NCBI GenBank assembly: GCA_029976075.1
Contig: JARKNW010000057.1
Location: 143,622 to 207,621 of the forward strand
DNA from: Pleomorphomonas sp.
Lineage (GTDB): Bacteria > Pseudomonadota > Alphaproteobacteria > Rhizobiales > Pleomorphomonadaceae
Length of the DNA stretch: 64,000 nt
Reading direction: 5' to 3'
Positions 16,533 through 25,273 of the stretch are shown here, one piece after another. The notes under the pieces were generated by a model. The model was not told the origin of the DNA. It worked only from the letters and a program-made list of their open reading frames with translations, and ran no database searches. Both the position numbers and the translations under genes were made by a program. How positions within the stretch are numbered: position 1 is the first letter of the stretch; every line of letters begins with the position of its first letter.

Positions 16533-17630
16533 ATGGGTTCGGCGACCGAGACCTTTTATGACGTGATCCGCAGGCAAGGGATCACGCGGCGGAGCTTTGT
16601 CAAATTCTGCAATCTGACGGCGGCAAGCCTCGGGCTCGGTCCGGTGGCCGCGACCCAGATCGCACAGGCGATGGAGACCAAGCCGCGCATTCCGGTCATC
16701 TGGATGCACGGTCTCGAATGCACTTGCTGCTCGGAAAGCTTCATCCGCTCGGCTCACCCCCTGGTGAAGGATGTCGTCCTTTCGATGGTGTCGCTCGACT
16801 ATGACGACACGCTCATGGCAGCGGCCGGCCATCAGGCGGACGCGATCCTTCAGGAGACCCGCGAGAAATACAAGGGCGGCTATATTCTCGCCGTTGAGGG
16901 CAATCCGCCACTCAATGAAGACGGCATGTACTGTATCGACGGGGGCCGGCCGTTCGTCGAGAAACTCAAGGAAATGGCCGATGGCGCCATGGCGGTCATC
17001 GCCTGGGGGGCCTGTGCCTCATGGGGCTGCGTGCAGGCGGCCAAGCCCAACCCGACCCAGGCCGTGCCGATCGACAAGGTGATCCGCGACAAGCCAATCA
17101 TCAAGGTGCCGGGATGTCCGCCGATCGCCGAGGTAATGACCGGCGTCATCAGCTATATCCTCACGTTCGGCAAGATGCCGGAACTCGACCGCCAAGGGCG
17201 GCCGAAGATGTTCTATTCGCAGCGCATCCACGACAAATGCTACCGCCGCCCGCACTTCGATGCAGGGCAGTTTGTCGAAAGCTGGGACGATGAAAGCGCG
17301 CGCAAAGGCTATTGCCTCTACAAGGTCGGCTGCAAGGGGCCGACTACCTACAACGCCTGTTCGACGGTTCGCTGGAACGGAGGCGTTTCCTTCCCCATTC
17401 AGTCGGGGCACGGCTGCATCGGCTGCTCGGAAGAGGGTTTCTGGGACAAGGGCTCGTTCTACGACAGACTGACGACCATTCGCCAGTTCGGGATCGAGGC
17501 GACGGCCGACAAGATCGGTCTGACAGCTGCCGGCGTCGTCGTTGCCGGCGTCGCGGTGCACACTGCGGCCACTGCAGTCAAGCGCCTCACCAGCAAGCAC
17601 GATCCGCATCGTCGTAACGATCATCAGTAA
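16533..17630 (+). CDS. hupS: Uptake [NiFe]-hydrogenase small subunit
   Basis: HupS carries the Fe-S clusters that take electrons from the NiFe site of HupL to cytochrome b. The 365 residues start with a Tat signal (RRSFVK at 19-24) that exports the folded dimer. Proximal-cluster ligands lie in LECTCCSES (C63, C65, C66), CASWGC (C161, C166) and VPGCPP. The two cysteines extra to ordinary hydrogenases (C65 and C166) mark the 4Fe-3S proximal cluster of oxygen-tolerant group 1d enzymes. Medial and distal cluster cysteines follow, and a C-terminal hydrophobic segment ([18 protein letters not shown]) anchors it in the membrane. The ATG at 16533 follows GGGGGA. An in-frame ATG-less extension upstream breaks the Tat signal. 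Confidence 0.97.
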   Translation: MGSATETFYDVIRRQGITRRSFVKFCNLTAASLGLGPVAATQIAQAMETKPRIPVIWMHGLECTCCSESFIRSAHPLVKDVVLSMVSLDYDDTLMAAAGHQADAILQETREKYKGGYILAVEGNPPLNEDGMYCIDGGRPFVEKLKEMADGAMAVIAWGACASWGCVQAAKPNPTQAVPIDKVIRDKPIIKVPGCPPIAEVMTGVISYILTFGKMPELDRQGRPKMFYSQRIHDKCYRRPHFDAGQFVESWDDESARKGYCLYKVGCKGPTTYNACSTVRWNGGVSFPIQSGHGCIGCSEEGFWDKGSFYDRLTTIRQFGIEATADKIGLTAAGVVVAGVAVHTAATAVKRLTSKHDPHRRNDHQ

Positions 17631-17637
17631 CCCCCCC

Positions 17638-17666
17638 CGGCGTGCGGGCGCGCTCGCGCCCCGCCG
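17638..17666 (+). other. GC-rich hairpin between hupS and hupL
   Basis: The 62-base hupS-hupL spacer holds a run of 8 C followed by a stable interrupted hairpin (outer arms CGGC/GCCG, inner arms GGGCG/CGCCC). No T tract follows, so it is unlikely to stop transcription. Hairpins at this place are known in other hupSL operons and are thought to stabilise or balance the mRNA for the two subunits. That role is inference here. Confidence 0.45.
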
Positions 17667-17692
17667 TTCTTCCAGCAACGGGACAATTCTTC

Positions 17693-19483
17693 ATGGGTAT
17701 CGAAACCCCCAATGGCTTCAAGCTCGACAACGCCGGCCGCCGCATCGTCGTCGATCCGGTAACGCGCATCGAGGGCCACATGCGCGTCGAAGTGAATGTC
17801 GACGCTGACAACGTCATCCGCAATGCCGTCTCTACCGGAACGATGTGGCGCGGGATCGAGGTGATCCTCAAGGGGCGCGATCCGCGCGACGCCTGGGCCT
17901 TTACTGAGCGCATCTGCGGCGTCTGCACTGGAACGCACGCGCTGACTTCGGTCCGCGCAGTGGAGAATGCGCTGGGAATCAACATCCCGGAAAACGCCAA
18001 CTCCATCCGCAACATCATGCAGCTGACGCTCCAGGTGCATGACCATCTTGTTCACTTCTATCATCTGCATGCGCTCGATTGGGTGGACGTCGTCTCCGCC
18101 TTGTCGGCCGATCCGAAGGCGACCAGTGCGCTCGCCCAATCGATTTCCGATTGGCCCCTTTCCTCTCCGGGCTATTTCCGGGACCTGCAGGGGCGGCTGA
18201 AGAAGTTCGTCGAAAGCGGACAGCTCGGCCCGTTCAAAAATGGCTACTGGGGCCATGCAGCCTACAAGCTGCCGCCGGAAGCCAACCTGATGGCGGTTGC
18301 TCACTATCTGGAAGCGCTCGACTTCCAGAAAGAGATCGTCAAGATCCACACCGTCTATGGTGGCAAGAACCCGCATCCCAACTGGCTGGTGGGTGGCGTC
18401 CCCTCCCCGATCAACGTCGATGGCACCGGTGCCGTTGGCGCCATCAACATGGAACGCCTCAACCTCGTCTCGTCGATCATCGACCAGGCCATAGCCTTCA
18501 CCGAACAGGTCTACCTGCCCGACCTCAAGGCCATCGGCTCGTTCTACAAGGATTGGCTCCATGGCGGCGGACTGTCGTCCACCTCGGTGATGAGCTACGG
18601 CGACATTCCCGAGCACGCCAATGACTATACCGATGCCTCGCTGAAGCTGCCGCGTGGCGTGATCCTGAATGGTAAGCTCGATGAGATCCACCCGATCGAT
18701 CTCACCAATCCCGACGAAGTGCAGGAGTTCGTCACGCACTCCTGGTACAAGTACCCCGACGAGACCAAGGGGCTTCATCCCTGGGATGGCGTCACCGAGC
18801 CGCATTTCGAACTCGGTCCGAACGCCCGTGGTACCAAGACCAACATCGAGGCTCTCGACGAAGCGGCCAAGTATTCCTTCATCAAGTCGCCCCGATGGAA
18901 GGGCCACGCCGTGGAAGTCGGGCCGCTTGCCCGCTACATCATCGGCTATGCGCAAGGCAAGGCCGAGTTCAAGGATCCGGCCGACAAGCTGCTGACCGAC
19001 CTCGGTTTGCCGCTGACTGCCCTGTTCTCGACACTCGGTCGCACGGCCGCTCGGGCTCTCGAATGCCAGTGGGCAGCCCGTCAACTGCGCTACTTCCAGG
19101 ACAAGCTCGTCGCCAACATCAAGGCAGGCGATCTTGCCACCGCCAATACCGAGAAGTGGACGCCAGACACCTGGCCGAAAGACGCCAAGGGCGTGGGCTT
19201 CACCGAAGCGCCTCGTGGAGCACTCGGGCACTGGATCAAGATCAAGGACGGCAAGATCGACAACTATCAGGCGGTGGTGCCGACAACCTGGAACGGATCG
19301 CCGCGCGATCCGCAGGGCAACATCGGGGCCTTCGAGGCGGCTCTGCTCGATACGCCGATGGCCGATCCAGAAAAGCCGCTGGAGATCCTGAGGACCCTGC
19401 ACTCCTTCGATCCCTGCCTTGCCTGCTCCACGCATGTGATGAGCGAAGACGGCCAGGACATGGCCACCGTCACCGTCCGCTGA
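17693..19483 (+). CDS. hupL: Uptake [NiFe]-hydrogenase large subunit
   Basis: HupL holds the NiFe active site that splits H2. The N-terminal motif RICGVC (C75, C78) and the C-terminal motif DPCLACSTH (C575, C578) provide the four cysteines that bind nickel and iron. The last 15 residues, [15 protein letters not shown], follow the histidine and would be removed by the HupD protease after metal insertion. The 596 residues are normal for group 1d. I chose the ATG at 17693 ([12 protein letters not shown]). The longer open frame from 17642 runs through the intergenic hairpin. HupL has no signal of its own and is exported with HupS. Confidence 0.97.
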   Translation: MGIETPNGFKLDNAGRRIVVDPVTRIEGHMRVEVNVDADNVIRNAVSTGTMWRGIEVILKGRDPRDAWAFTERICGVCTGTHALTSVRAVENALGINIPENANSIRNIMQLTLQVHDHLVHFYHLHALDWVDVVSALSADPKATSALAQSISDWPLSSPGYFRDLQGRLKKFVESGQLGPFKNGYWGHAAYKLPPEANLMAVAHYLEALDFQKEIVKIHTVYGGKNPHPNWLVGGVPSPINVDGTGAVGAINMERLNLVSSIIDQAIAFTEQVYLPDLKAIGSFYKDWLHGGGLSSTSVMSYGDIPEHANDYTDASLKLPRGVILNGKLDEIHPIDLTNPDEVQEFVTHSWYKYPDETKGLHPWDGVTEPHFELGPNARGTKTNIEALDEAAKYSFIKSPRWKGHAVEVGPLARYIIGYAQGKAEFKDPADKLLTDLGLPLTALFSTLGRTAARALECQWAARQLRYFQDKLVANIKAGDLATANTEKWTPDTWPKDAKGVGFTEAPRGALGHWIKIKDGKIDNYQAVVPTTWNGSPRDPQGNIGAFEAALLDTPMADPEKPLEILRTLHSFDPCLACSTHVMSEDGQDMATVTVR

Positions 19484-19493
19484 GGGCAACGTC

Positions 19494-20225
19494 ATGGCAC
19501 ACGACGCAAAGATGCTTACCGGCGTGATGGACGCCACCGACGATGTCATCGTCACCGGTCCATCCATCTACGTCTACGAGGCGCCCGTGCGCCTCTGGCA
19601 CTGGGGCAACGCCCTCTGCATCACCATCCTGGCGGTGACTGGCTATTTCATCGGCTCGCCACTGCCGACCATGCCGGGCGAAGCGTCGGACAGCTTTCTG
19701 TTCGGCTATATTCGCTTTGCCCATTTCGCCGCCGGACAGGTGCTTGCCGTCGCCTTCCTCGCCCGCATCCTCTGGGCTTTCTGGGGCAACAAATACTCTC
19801 GCCAGCTCTTCTATCTTCCGATCTGGGAGAAGACCTGGTGGAAGGGTGTCATTCGCGAGTTTCGCTGGTATCTGTTCCTCGAAAAGGAACCCTACAAATA
19901 TATCGGCCACAATCCGCTCGCTCACACGGCGATGTTTGCGATGTTCACGCTGTTCAACCTGGGCATGATCATCACGGGCTTTGCCTTGTATTCGGAGGGC
20001 GCCGGTCGCGACAGCTGGCAGGCAAAAACCTTCGGCTGGGTGTTCGACATCTGGCCGAACTCGCAGGACGTCCACACGCTGCATCACCTGGGAATGTGGG
20101 TGATCGTCATATTTGCCATCGTTCACATCTATGCGGCGGTGCGTGAGGACATCATGAGCCGTCAGACCATGATCTCGACCATGATCTCCGGCGAGCGGCA
20201 GTTCCGCGACGAGCGCGAGGGCTGA
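19494..20225 (+). CDS. hupC: Hydrogenase cytochrome b subunit
   Basis: HupC is the membrane di-heme cytochrome b that takes electrons from HupS to the quinone pool. The sequence has four hydrophobic segments, with candidate heme-ligand histidines in RLWHWGNALC, RFAHFAAGQ, HHLGMWVIV and VHIYAAVRED. The 243 residues match the HupC/HyaC family. It starts 10 bases after hupL and precedes hupD, the usual order. Confidence 0.95.
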   Translation: MAHDAKMLTGVMDATDDVIVTGPSIYVYEAPVRLWHWGNALCITILAVTGYFIGSPLPTMPGEASDSFLFGYIRFAHFAAGQVLAVAFLARILWAFWGNKYSRQLFYLPIWEKTWWKGVIREFRWYLFLEKEPYKYIGHNPLAHTAMFAMFTLFNLGMIITGFALYSEGAGRDSWQAKTFGWVFDIWPNSQDVHTLHHLGMWVIVIFAIVHIYAAVREDIMSRQTMISTMISGERQFRDEREG

Positions 20226-20230
20226 GCGGG

Positions 20231-20797
20231 ATGAGCGTGCTGGTTCTGGGTATCGGCAACATTCTATGGGCCGATGAAGGCTTCGGCGTCCGTGCTGTCG
20301 AAGCCTTTCATCGGCTTTATGCCATGGCGGATGGTGTCGAACTGCTCGATGGCGGCACACAGGGCCTCTATCTCGTCAATCGCGTTGCCGAGGTGGACCG
20401 TCTTCTGGTGTTCGATGCCATCGATTACGGTCTCACGCCGGGTACACTGAAAGTGGTGATGGGCGAAGAGGTGCCTAAATTCACCGGCGCCAAGAAGATG
20501 AGCCTGCACCAGACCGGCTTTCAGGAAGTTCTTTCCGCCGCAGATCTGATGGGGCGCTATCCGCGCGACATCGCATTGATCGGTTGCCAACCTCTCGATC
20601 TCGAGGATTGGGGCGGACCATTGACGGCACCGGTCGCAGCGAGCATTGAGCCAGCGCTGATGGCGGCGATAGATGTTCTCGCCAGATGGGGAGTGGCGCC
20701 GCTCAGGCGAGTCCTTCCCCTTCCGCCTGAAAGTGGCTTGCTTGCCAACGACATCGACCGAGCCGCCTATGAACGGCCGCGCGCCGACGTGATCTAG
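20231..20797 (+). CDS. hupD: Hydrogenase maturation endopeptidase
   Basis: HupD removes the C-terminal tail of HupL after nickel insertion. The start VLVLGIGNILWADEGFGVRAVE carries the metal-sensing Glu of the HybD/HupD family, FDAIDYGLTPG gives the Asp, and MSLHQTGFQEVL gives the His. These three residues bind the nickel of the substrate. The 188 residues are normal. It lies 5 bases after hupC. Confidence 0.95.
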   Translation: MSVLVLGIGNILWADEGFGVRAVEAFHRLYAMADGVELLDGGTQGLYLVNRVAEVDRLLVFDAIDYGLTPGTLKVVMGEEVPKFTGAKKMSLHQTGFQEVLSAADLMGRYPRDIALIGCQPLDLEDWGGPLTAPVAASIEPALMAAIDVLARWGVAPLRRVLPLPPESGLLANDIDRAAYERPRADVI

Positions 20798-20810
20798 AGG
20801 GAAACAGTGC

Positions 20811-21104
20811 ATGTGCCTGGGCCTGCCGATGACAGTCATCGACGGCGACGACTTTTCCGCCCTTTGCGAGTGGCAGGGCGAACGGCGGCGTGTATCGACA
20901 CTCCTGGTCGGCCGACAGGCGACGGGGGCCCGATTGTTGGTCCATGTCGACAGCGCCATTCGCGTCCTTGACGAAGCTGAAGCCGAAGCGATCGGTCGAG
21001 CACTCGAAGGCCTTGCCGCAGCTGCCGACGGACAGGCCTTCGAACACTTGTTTGCTGATTTGATCGATCGCGAACCGGAGCTGCCCGAGCACCTCAGGCG
21101 CTAA
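20811..21104 (+). CDS. hupF: HupF, HypC-family hydrogenase chaperone
   Basis: HupF is a HypC paralogue. It begins MCLGLPM, and the Cys after the initiator Met is needed to hold the Fe(CN)2CO group or the HupL precursor. In rhizobia, HupF is reported to protect HupL during maturation under oxygen. The 97 residues include an acidic C-terminal extension absent from HypC. In R. leguminosarum hupE, a nickel permease gene, sits between hupD and hupF. It is absent here. Confidence 0.92.
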   Translation: MCLGLPMTVIDGDDFSALCEWQGERRRVSTLLVGRQATGARLLVHVDSAIRVLDEAEAEAIGRALEGLAAAADGQAFEHLFADLIDREPELPEHLRR

Positions 21105-21134
21105 ACAAAGATACTCCAAGAGGAAACAGACAAG

Positions 21135-21575
21135 ATGTCCGCCTTGATTGCCGCTCTTGCGAGCCAGCATGGCTTGCCGACCATCGACGCGGAAACGCTC
21201 GACGCTTTCCTGGAACCCGCGAAAGGCGAGCCGGAACACGCATTGCTGTTCTTTACCGGAGATCCCGAGCAGCGAACCGACAGCGGCGATGTCGCTGTGG
21301 TATTGCCTGAACTGCTGGCCGCCTTCCCCTATAGGTTTCGCGCCGGCGTAGTCGCTCGTTCCGCCGAAGCGTCACTGAAGACGCGGTGTCAGGTCGAAGT
21401 CTTTCCCTCTCTGGTCATCTTGCGGAAGCAGACGGTGCTCGACGTCTTGCCGCGCATCCGGGATTGGAGCGAGTATCTCGAACGCCTCGGGGCTGCACTT
21501 TTGCCGGACGCACGGGCATTTTCCGCGCCCGGACGCATCGAGATCACGACGGGCGCCAGGAGGGCTGACGCATGA
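21135..21575 (+). CDS. hupG: HupG, HyaE-like small-subunit chaperone
   Basis: The 146-residue protein belongs to the HyaE/HupG family, which has a thioredoxin-like fold without a CxxC pair (the only cysteine seen is in KTRCQVEVFPSL). The FPSLVILRKQ strand resembles the cis-proline region of thioredoxin. In E. coli and rhizobia such proteins bind the Tat signal of the hydrogenase small subunit and prevent early export. The gene overlaps hupH by 4 bases. Confidence 0.88.
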   Translation: MSALIAALASQHGLPTIDAETLDAFLEPAKGEPEHALLFFTGDPEQRTDSGDVAVVLPELLAAFPYRFRAGVVARSAEASLKTRCQVEVFPSLVILRKQTVLDVLPRIRDWSEYLERLGAALLPDARAFSAPGRIEITTGARRADA

Positions 21576-22375
21576 CCATCGATTTCCCGTCTTCCAGCCG
21601 GACGACAGGCACCGGCACCCTCACCTTTCTGGCAACGGCCGATGCGGAGGCGATGATCGCTCGCTGCCCCGGTGTCGCTCGCCTTCTGCCGGAAATGGTC
21701 GGCGCTCTTGAGCGGCAGAGCGATACAGCCCCCGGTCTCCTGTTCGACCTCGCCGATCTCAACGATGAAGAACGGTCTCTGCTCGGCGAAATTCTCGGCG
21801 AGGGCGAAGTCGCGGCTACCGTGGCTCTGCCAGATGGCGTGGTCGCCGAGGTCGCTGAGAGCATCTTCGCCGGTCTATGGCGCGTCCGCTTCCTTGGCAG
21901 TGACAACAGTGTTCTTGCCGACTACGCCGAGGTCTCGGCCGTGCCGCAAGCGGTCCGCCGCGCTGCTGCCATGACAGTCCCGACCCTCAATCTGGACGCA
22001 TTACCCGACGACGTGATGAATGCGCCGGCCGTGCTTTCCGAAGTTGCGGATCGTGCCGCGCGCTATCGGTTTGGTGAACCCAATCATGTCATTTCGCTGA
22101 CGCTTCTGCCCATGCTCCCGGAAGACCTCGACCTTCTGGTCGATCGGCTCGGCACGGGCCCGGTGAAAATCATCTCGCGTGGCTATGGGAGCTGCCGGGT
22201 GCAAGCGACCGCTGTTCACAACGTCTGGTCGGTTCAGTTCTACAATGCCATGGATGCCATCCTGCTAGATACCATTGAAGTCGGAGATGTTCCTACCGCT
22301 GCCAAGGCGGCCATGGAGGATTTCCGCGACTCGGCCATCCGTCTTCGTGAGATAGGCGAGGCCTACTTCCAATGA
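21572..22375 (+). CDS. hupH: HupH, HyaF-like hydrogenase maturation protein
   Basis: HupH belongs to the HyaF family, needed for maturation of the oxygen-tolerant small subunit together with HupG and HupI. The 267 residues include the family features near the N-terminus (LTFLATADAEAMIARCPGVARLLPEMV) and the C-terminal VQFYNAMDAILLDTIEVGDVPTAAKAA. No metal motif is apparent. It overlaps hupG by 4 bases and hupI by 4 bases, which suggests translational coupling. Confidence 0.9.
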   Translation: MTIDFPSSSRTTGTGTLTFLATADAEAMIARCPGVARLLPEMVGALERQSDTAPGLLFDLADLNDEERSLLGEILGEGEVAATVALPDGVVAEVAESIFAGLWRVRFLGSDNSVLADYAEVSAVPQAVRRAAAMTVPTLNLDALPDDVMNAPAVLSEVADRAARYRFGEPNHVISLTLLPMLPEDLDLLVDRLGTGPVKIISRGYGSCRVQATAVHNVWSVQFYNAMDAILLDTIEVGDVPTAAKAAMEDFRDSAIRLREIGEAYFQ

Positions 22376-22557
22376 ACGATAAGTCCAACGCTCGTTGGGA
22401 GTGCGGTATCTGCTGGACGGTGTATGATCCCATCGAGGGCGATGATGTGGCTCAGATCGCGCAAGGCACGCCCTTTGAGGCATTGCCGGAGGATTGGCGC
22501 TGCCCCAACTGCGACGGGCCGAAGCTGAAGTTCCTGAGGATCGACGATGACCGCTGA
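22372..22557 (+). CDS. hupI: Rubredoxin HupI
   Basis: HupI is a 61-residue rubredoxin with two CxxC-type knuckles, CGICWTVYDP and CPNCDG, that bind one iron. It also has the typical acidic middle (PFEALPEDWRC). In hup operons it is needed for making the small-subunit Fe-S clusters in air. The gene overlaps its neighbours on both sides (4 bases with hupH, 11 with hupJ). Confidence 0.95.
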   Translation: MNDKSNARWECGICWTVYDPIEGDDVAQIAQGTPFEALPEDWRCPNCDGPKLKFLRIDDDR

Positions 22558-23050
22558 TGCGCTTCTGTCCTGCCTCGACGATGAGGAACTGGTCGGTCGC
22601 CTTGAAGCCTTCTGGCAGGCTGCCGAGAGGCGCATGACAGGCCTTCCAGTGCATAATCCCGCGCTTTCGGTGATGGCGACGCCCGTTCAGCGCTTCGGGC
22701 GCTTTCGCTTCTCGGCGGTGGTGACACCCTGGAGCATGACCGTCGTGGCGGTGCCCGATTCCGGCATCGAACTGCCGCCAGAGGGCGTCACGTTGCGGCT
22801 CGAGTTGCCAGCCGGTGAAGTCGACTTCGTGGTGGCGTCAATGGACGAAGGCAACCGTTATGGCTCGGCGTCCCTCTTTTCGCCGATGGATGAGTTTGTC
22901 GACCAGACGACCGCGGAGTCGGTTGCCTTCGCAGCTATCGACGAGTTGCTGCGAGAAGCCGAACCATCGGAAACTGCCTCCCTCTCCATCAATCTGGACC
23001 GCAGGCGCCTTCTCGGTCTCGGGCGCACGGTATCGGAGACAGGGCCGTGA
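22547..23050 (+). CDS. hupJ: HupJ hydrogenase accessory protein
   Basis: The 167-residue protein matches HupJ of rhizobial hup operons by position (between hupI and hupK), length and sequence features such as LPVHNPALSVMATPV and PWSMTVVAVPD. Its exact biochemical role is not established in the family. hupI and hupJ are fused in some species. No metal-binding motif is visible. It overlaps hupI by 11 bases and hupK by 4. Confidence 0.85.
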   Translation: MTADALLSCLDDEELVGRLEAFWQAAERRMTGLPVHNPALSVMATPVQRFGRFRFSAVVTPWSMTVVAVPDSGIELPPEGVTLRLELPAGEVDFVVASMDEGNRYGSASLFSPMDEFVDQTTAESVAFAAIDELLREAEPSETASLSINLDRRRLLGLGRTVSETGP

Positions 23051-24030
23051 GCGGCTTCGATCCTGGCCGGATCGTCGTCGAGTTCTCGTTGATCGATGGC
23101 GCGGTCAACGGGGCAACAATCCGTTCGGCACGCCCTCTGTCGTTGGCTTCCCGCTTTGCCGGCCGCCCGATCGAGCAGGCCGTCGAGGCCGTCGGCCTCG
23201 TCAATGCGGTCTGTGGAGTTTCACATGCCGCGGCGTTGACTTTTGCCGCAGCGGCGGCGGGTAATCGTCCGATCGGAAGAGAGGAAGTTGAACGCTGGCG
23301 CGTTCGGTTGGCGTCCGAGCGCATTGCGGAGCACCTCCGCGAACTGGTTCGTCTCGCGCCGGTCGCAGCCTTCCCGATCGTGAGGGACGCCCTCGAAGCG
23401 GCGCGCAAGGCTGCCCGAACAGGTATCGCCGGTGATGACATCAGGGCAATCGGCACGGCCTTCGGCCTCGTTCCCGACTGGTTGCCGGCTCTGCCGGAGC
23501 ATCCCTCGCAGCCGGACGCCTTGACTGCTGCTGACGACGCCGCCGTTGTGGTCGCACTCGAAAGCAACGCCGATTTTGCATCCCAACCGCATCTTGCCGG
23601 CCGACACCCCGAAACCGGACCGGCGGTCCGCCTCGGCTGGTCGTCATCCGTGCCAGGAGCAACCGATGCGGCGCGCCTCGTCGAAGCGGAGGAGGCGCTC
23701 GGCATTCTTCTCAATGGCCCGGGGGGTGACCGAGACTTCGCTCCGTGGCTAACTGCAAGTCAGACGCAGAACCATACGGGATACGCCTCAGTGGAAAGTC
23801 CACGCGGCAGGTTATATTATTTTGCCGTGGTGCAAGGAGATGGACGGCTCCGAGACGCCCGCGTTGTCGCTCCCACGGAATGGAACTTCCATCCCGAAGG
23901 ACCGTTTGCGCGTGCCCTCATCGGATCAAGACCAGACGGCGAGCCTTTGGCAGCCGTTGCCCGAATGGCGGCGCAGTTCTCTCCCTGTGTTGCGGTGGAT
24001 GTCGTCCTCAAAGGGGCGGTCAATGCATGA
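23047..24030 (+). CDS. hupK: HupK, degenerate large-subunit paralogue and scaffold
   Basis: HupK resembles a HupL that has lost its metal site. Near residue 53 it has VNAVCGVSHA where HupL has [11 protein letters not shown], and near the end FSPCVAVDV where HupL has DPCLACSTH. One cysteine of each pair remains. In rhizobia HupK is thought to be a scaffold for assembling the iron-cyanide-CO group. The 327 residues are typical. It overlaps hypA by 8 bases, so the hup and hyp parts form one operon. Confidence 0.88.
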   Translation: MSGFDPGRIVVEFSLIDGAVNGATIRSARPLSLASRFAGRPIEQAVEAVGLVNAVCGVSHAAALTFAAAAAGNRPIGREEVERWRVRLASERIAEHLRELVRLAPVAAFPIVRDALEAARKAARTGIAGDDIRAIGTAFGLVPDWLPALPEHPSQPDALTAADDAAVVVALESNADFASQPHLAGRHPETGPAVRLGWSSSVPGATDAARLVEAEEALGILLNGPGGDRDFAPWLTASQTQNHTGYASVESPRGRLYYFAVVQGDGRLRDARVVAPTEWNFHPEGPFARALIGSRPDGEPLAAVARMAAQFSPCVAVDVVLKGAVNA

Positions 24031-24364
24031 AATGTCGCTTTGCGAGGCGGTCGTTGAAATTGCCGTCGAGGAAGCGAGGAAGGGTGGCGCCGCTCGCATC
24101 AGGGCGGTGGTGCTGGAGGTGGGTGCACTCGGCCATGTCGACCCCGATGCATTGGCCTTCTGCTTTTCGGCTGTCAGTCGCGGTACCCTTGCGGAGAACG
24201 CAAGGCTGATCATCGAGCGAGTTCCCGGCAGTGGCTGGTGTCTCGATTGTGCTAAGACGGTACCGATGACCGAACGCTTCGGTGCCTGTCCGGAATGTGG
24301 GCGCCGACACGTGCAGATGAGCCATGGTGACGAGCTCAAGCTGCGCGAACTGGAGGTGGAGTGA
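24023..24364 (+). CDS. hypA: Hydrogenase nickel incorporation protein HypA
   Basis: HypA is the nickel-delivering metallochaperone. It begins MHEMSLCEA, and His2 is a nickel ligand. A zinc site follows with CLDC and CPEC (near residues 73-93). The 113 residues are normal. The ATG at 24023 lies inside the end of hupK, and the correct N-terminus MHE shows this start is right. The TGA overlaps the hypB ATG. Confidence 0.95.
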   Translation: MHEMSLCEAVVEIAVEEARKGGAARIRAVVLEVGALGHVDPDALAFCFSAVSRGTLAENARLIIERVPGSGWCLDCAKTVPMTERFGACPECGRRHVQMSHGDELKLRELEVE

Positions 24365-25266
24365 TGTGCAAGGATTGCGGCTGCGGCTCGGGCGGCACCG
24401 GCTACAAGATAAACGGCAAGACATCGGCGGAGTTGCACGGCCATTCGCATGATCATGATCATGGCCACGATCATCACCACGACCACGATCATTCGCATGA
24501 CCACCACCATGACCACTCTCACGATCATGATCACCACCACGTACATGCCGCCCCCCTCGCCGCCGTGCATCAGCCGGATGTCGATGGCGAACGGGTGATC
24601 CGCATCGAGCGTGACATACTCGCCAAGAACAACGACATTGCGCGCCAAAACCGCGCTCGCCTTGCGACGACCGGGACGTTGGCGCTCAACCTCATGTCGT
24701 CACCCGGCTCTGGCAAGACCACTTTGCTGGTTCGGACCATTGAAGACCTGAAGGCAAAGTTTCCGATCGCCGTCATTGAAGGCGACCAGCAGACCGACAA
24801 TGACGCCGAGCGTATCCGGGCCACCGGCGCGCGTGCCGTTCAGATCAATACTGGCAAGGGCTGTCACCTCGAGGCGGGAATGGTCGGTGCCGCTCTCGAT
24901 GACATCAAGGCGGAACCGGGCGGGCTGCTGTTCATCGAAAACGTCGGCAATCTCGTCTGTCCGGCCGGTTTCGACCTTGGGGAAGCCCACAAGGTGGTGG
25001 TTCTTTCCGTGACGGAGGGTGAAGACAAGCCGCTGAAATACCCGGACATGTTTGCCGTCGCCGACCTGCTGCTTCTCAACAAGGCCGACCTGCTGCCGCA
25101 CCTGAAATTCGATGTTGGCAAATGTCTGGCGGCAGCGCTCAGGGTCAATCCGCATCTCCAGACGCTCGTCGTTTCGGCTGAGACTGGCGAGGGCATGGCT
25201 GCCTTCTATGCCTGGCTCGAAGCGCGCGCCGCCCTTTCCCGCGCCGCGGCAGTCGTCAGGGCTTAA
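24364..25266 (+). CDS. hypB: Hydrogenase nickel incorporation GTPase HypB
   Basis: HypB is a GTPase that drives nickel insertion. The 300-residue protein starts with the high-affinity nickel motif CKDCGC (C2, C5, C7), then a histidine-rich stretch with 22 histidines between residues 25 and 61 that can store nickel. The GTPase domain has the P-loop SSPGSGKT (112-119), the metal-switch [10 protein letters not shown], and NKAD. I chose the ATG at 24364, which overlaps the hypA stop. A GTG at 24361 would add one residue. The long histidine tract matters because the operon has no hupE nickel permease. Confidence 0.96.
   Translation: MCKDCGCGSGGTGYKINGKTSAELHGHSHDHDHGHDHHHDHDHSHDHHHDHSHDHDHHHVHAAPLAAVHQPDVDGERVIRIERDILAKNNDIARQNRARLATTGTLALNLMSSPGSGKTTLLVRTIEDLKAKFPIAVIEGDQQTDNDAERIRATGARAVQINTGKGCHLEAGMVGAALDDIKAEPGGLLFIENVGNLVCPAGFDLGEAHKVVVLSVTEGEDKPLKYPDMFAVADLLLLNKADLLPHLKFDVGKCLAAALRVNPHLQTLVVSAETGEGMAAFYAWLEARAALSRAAAVVRA
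24436..24546 (+). repeat. His/Asp low-complexity repeat inside hypB
   Basis: This tract encodes the histidine-rich segment of HypB (22 His in 37 codons) as an irregular array of CAC/CAT and GAC/GAT codons. The mix of synonymous codons argues that protein composition is selected, rather than recent DNA slippage. Confidence 0.85.
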
Positions 25267-25273
25267 CGAGACG

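Noticed and set aside
24436..24546. Tandem DNA repeat or CRISPR-like array
   Set aside because: It is the in-frame histidine-rich segment of HypB with mixed synonymous codons and no spacers.
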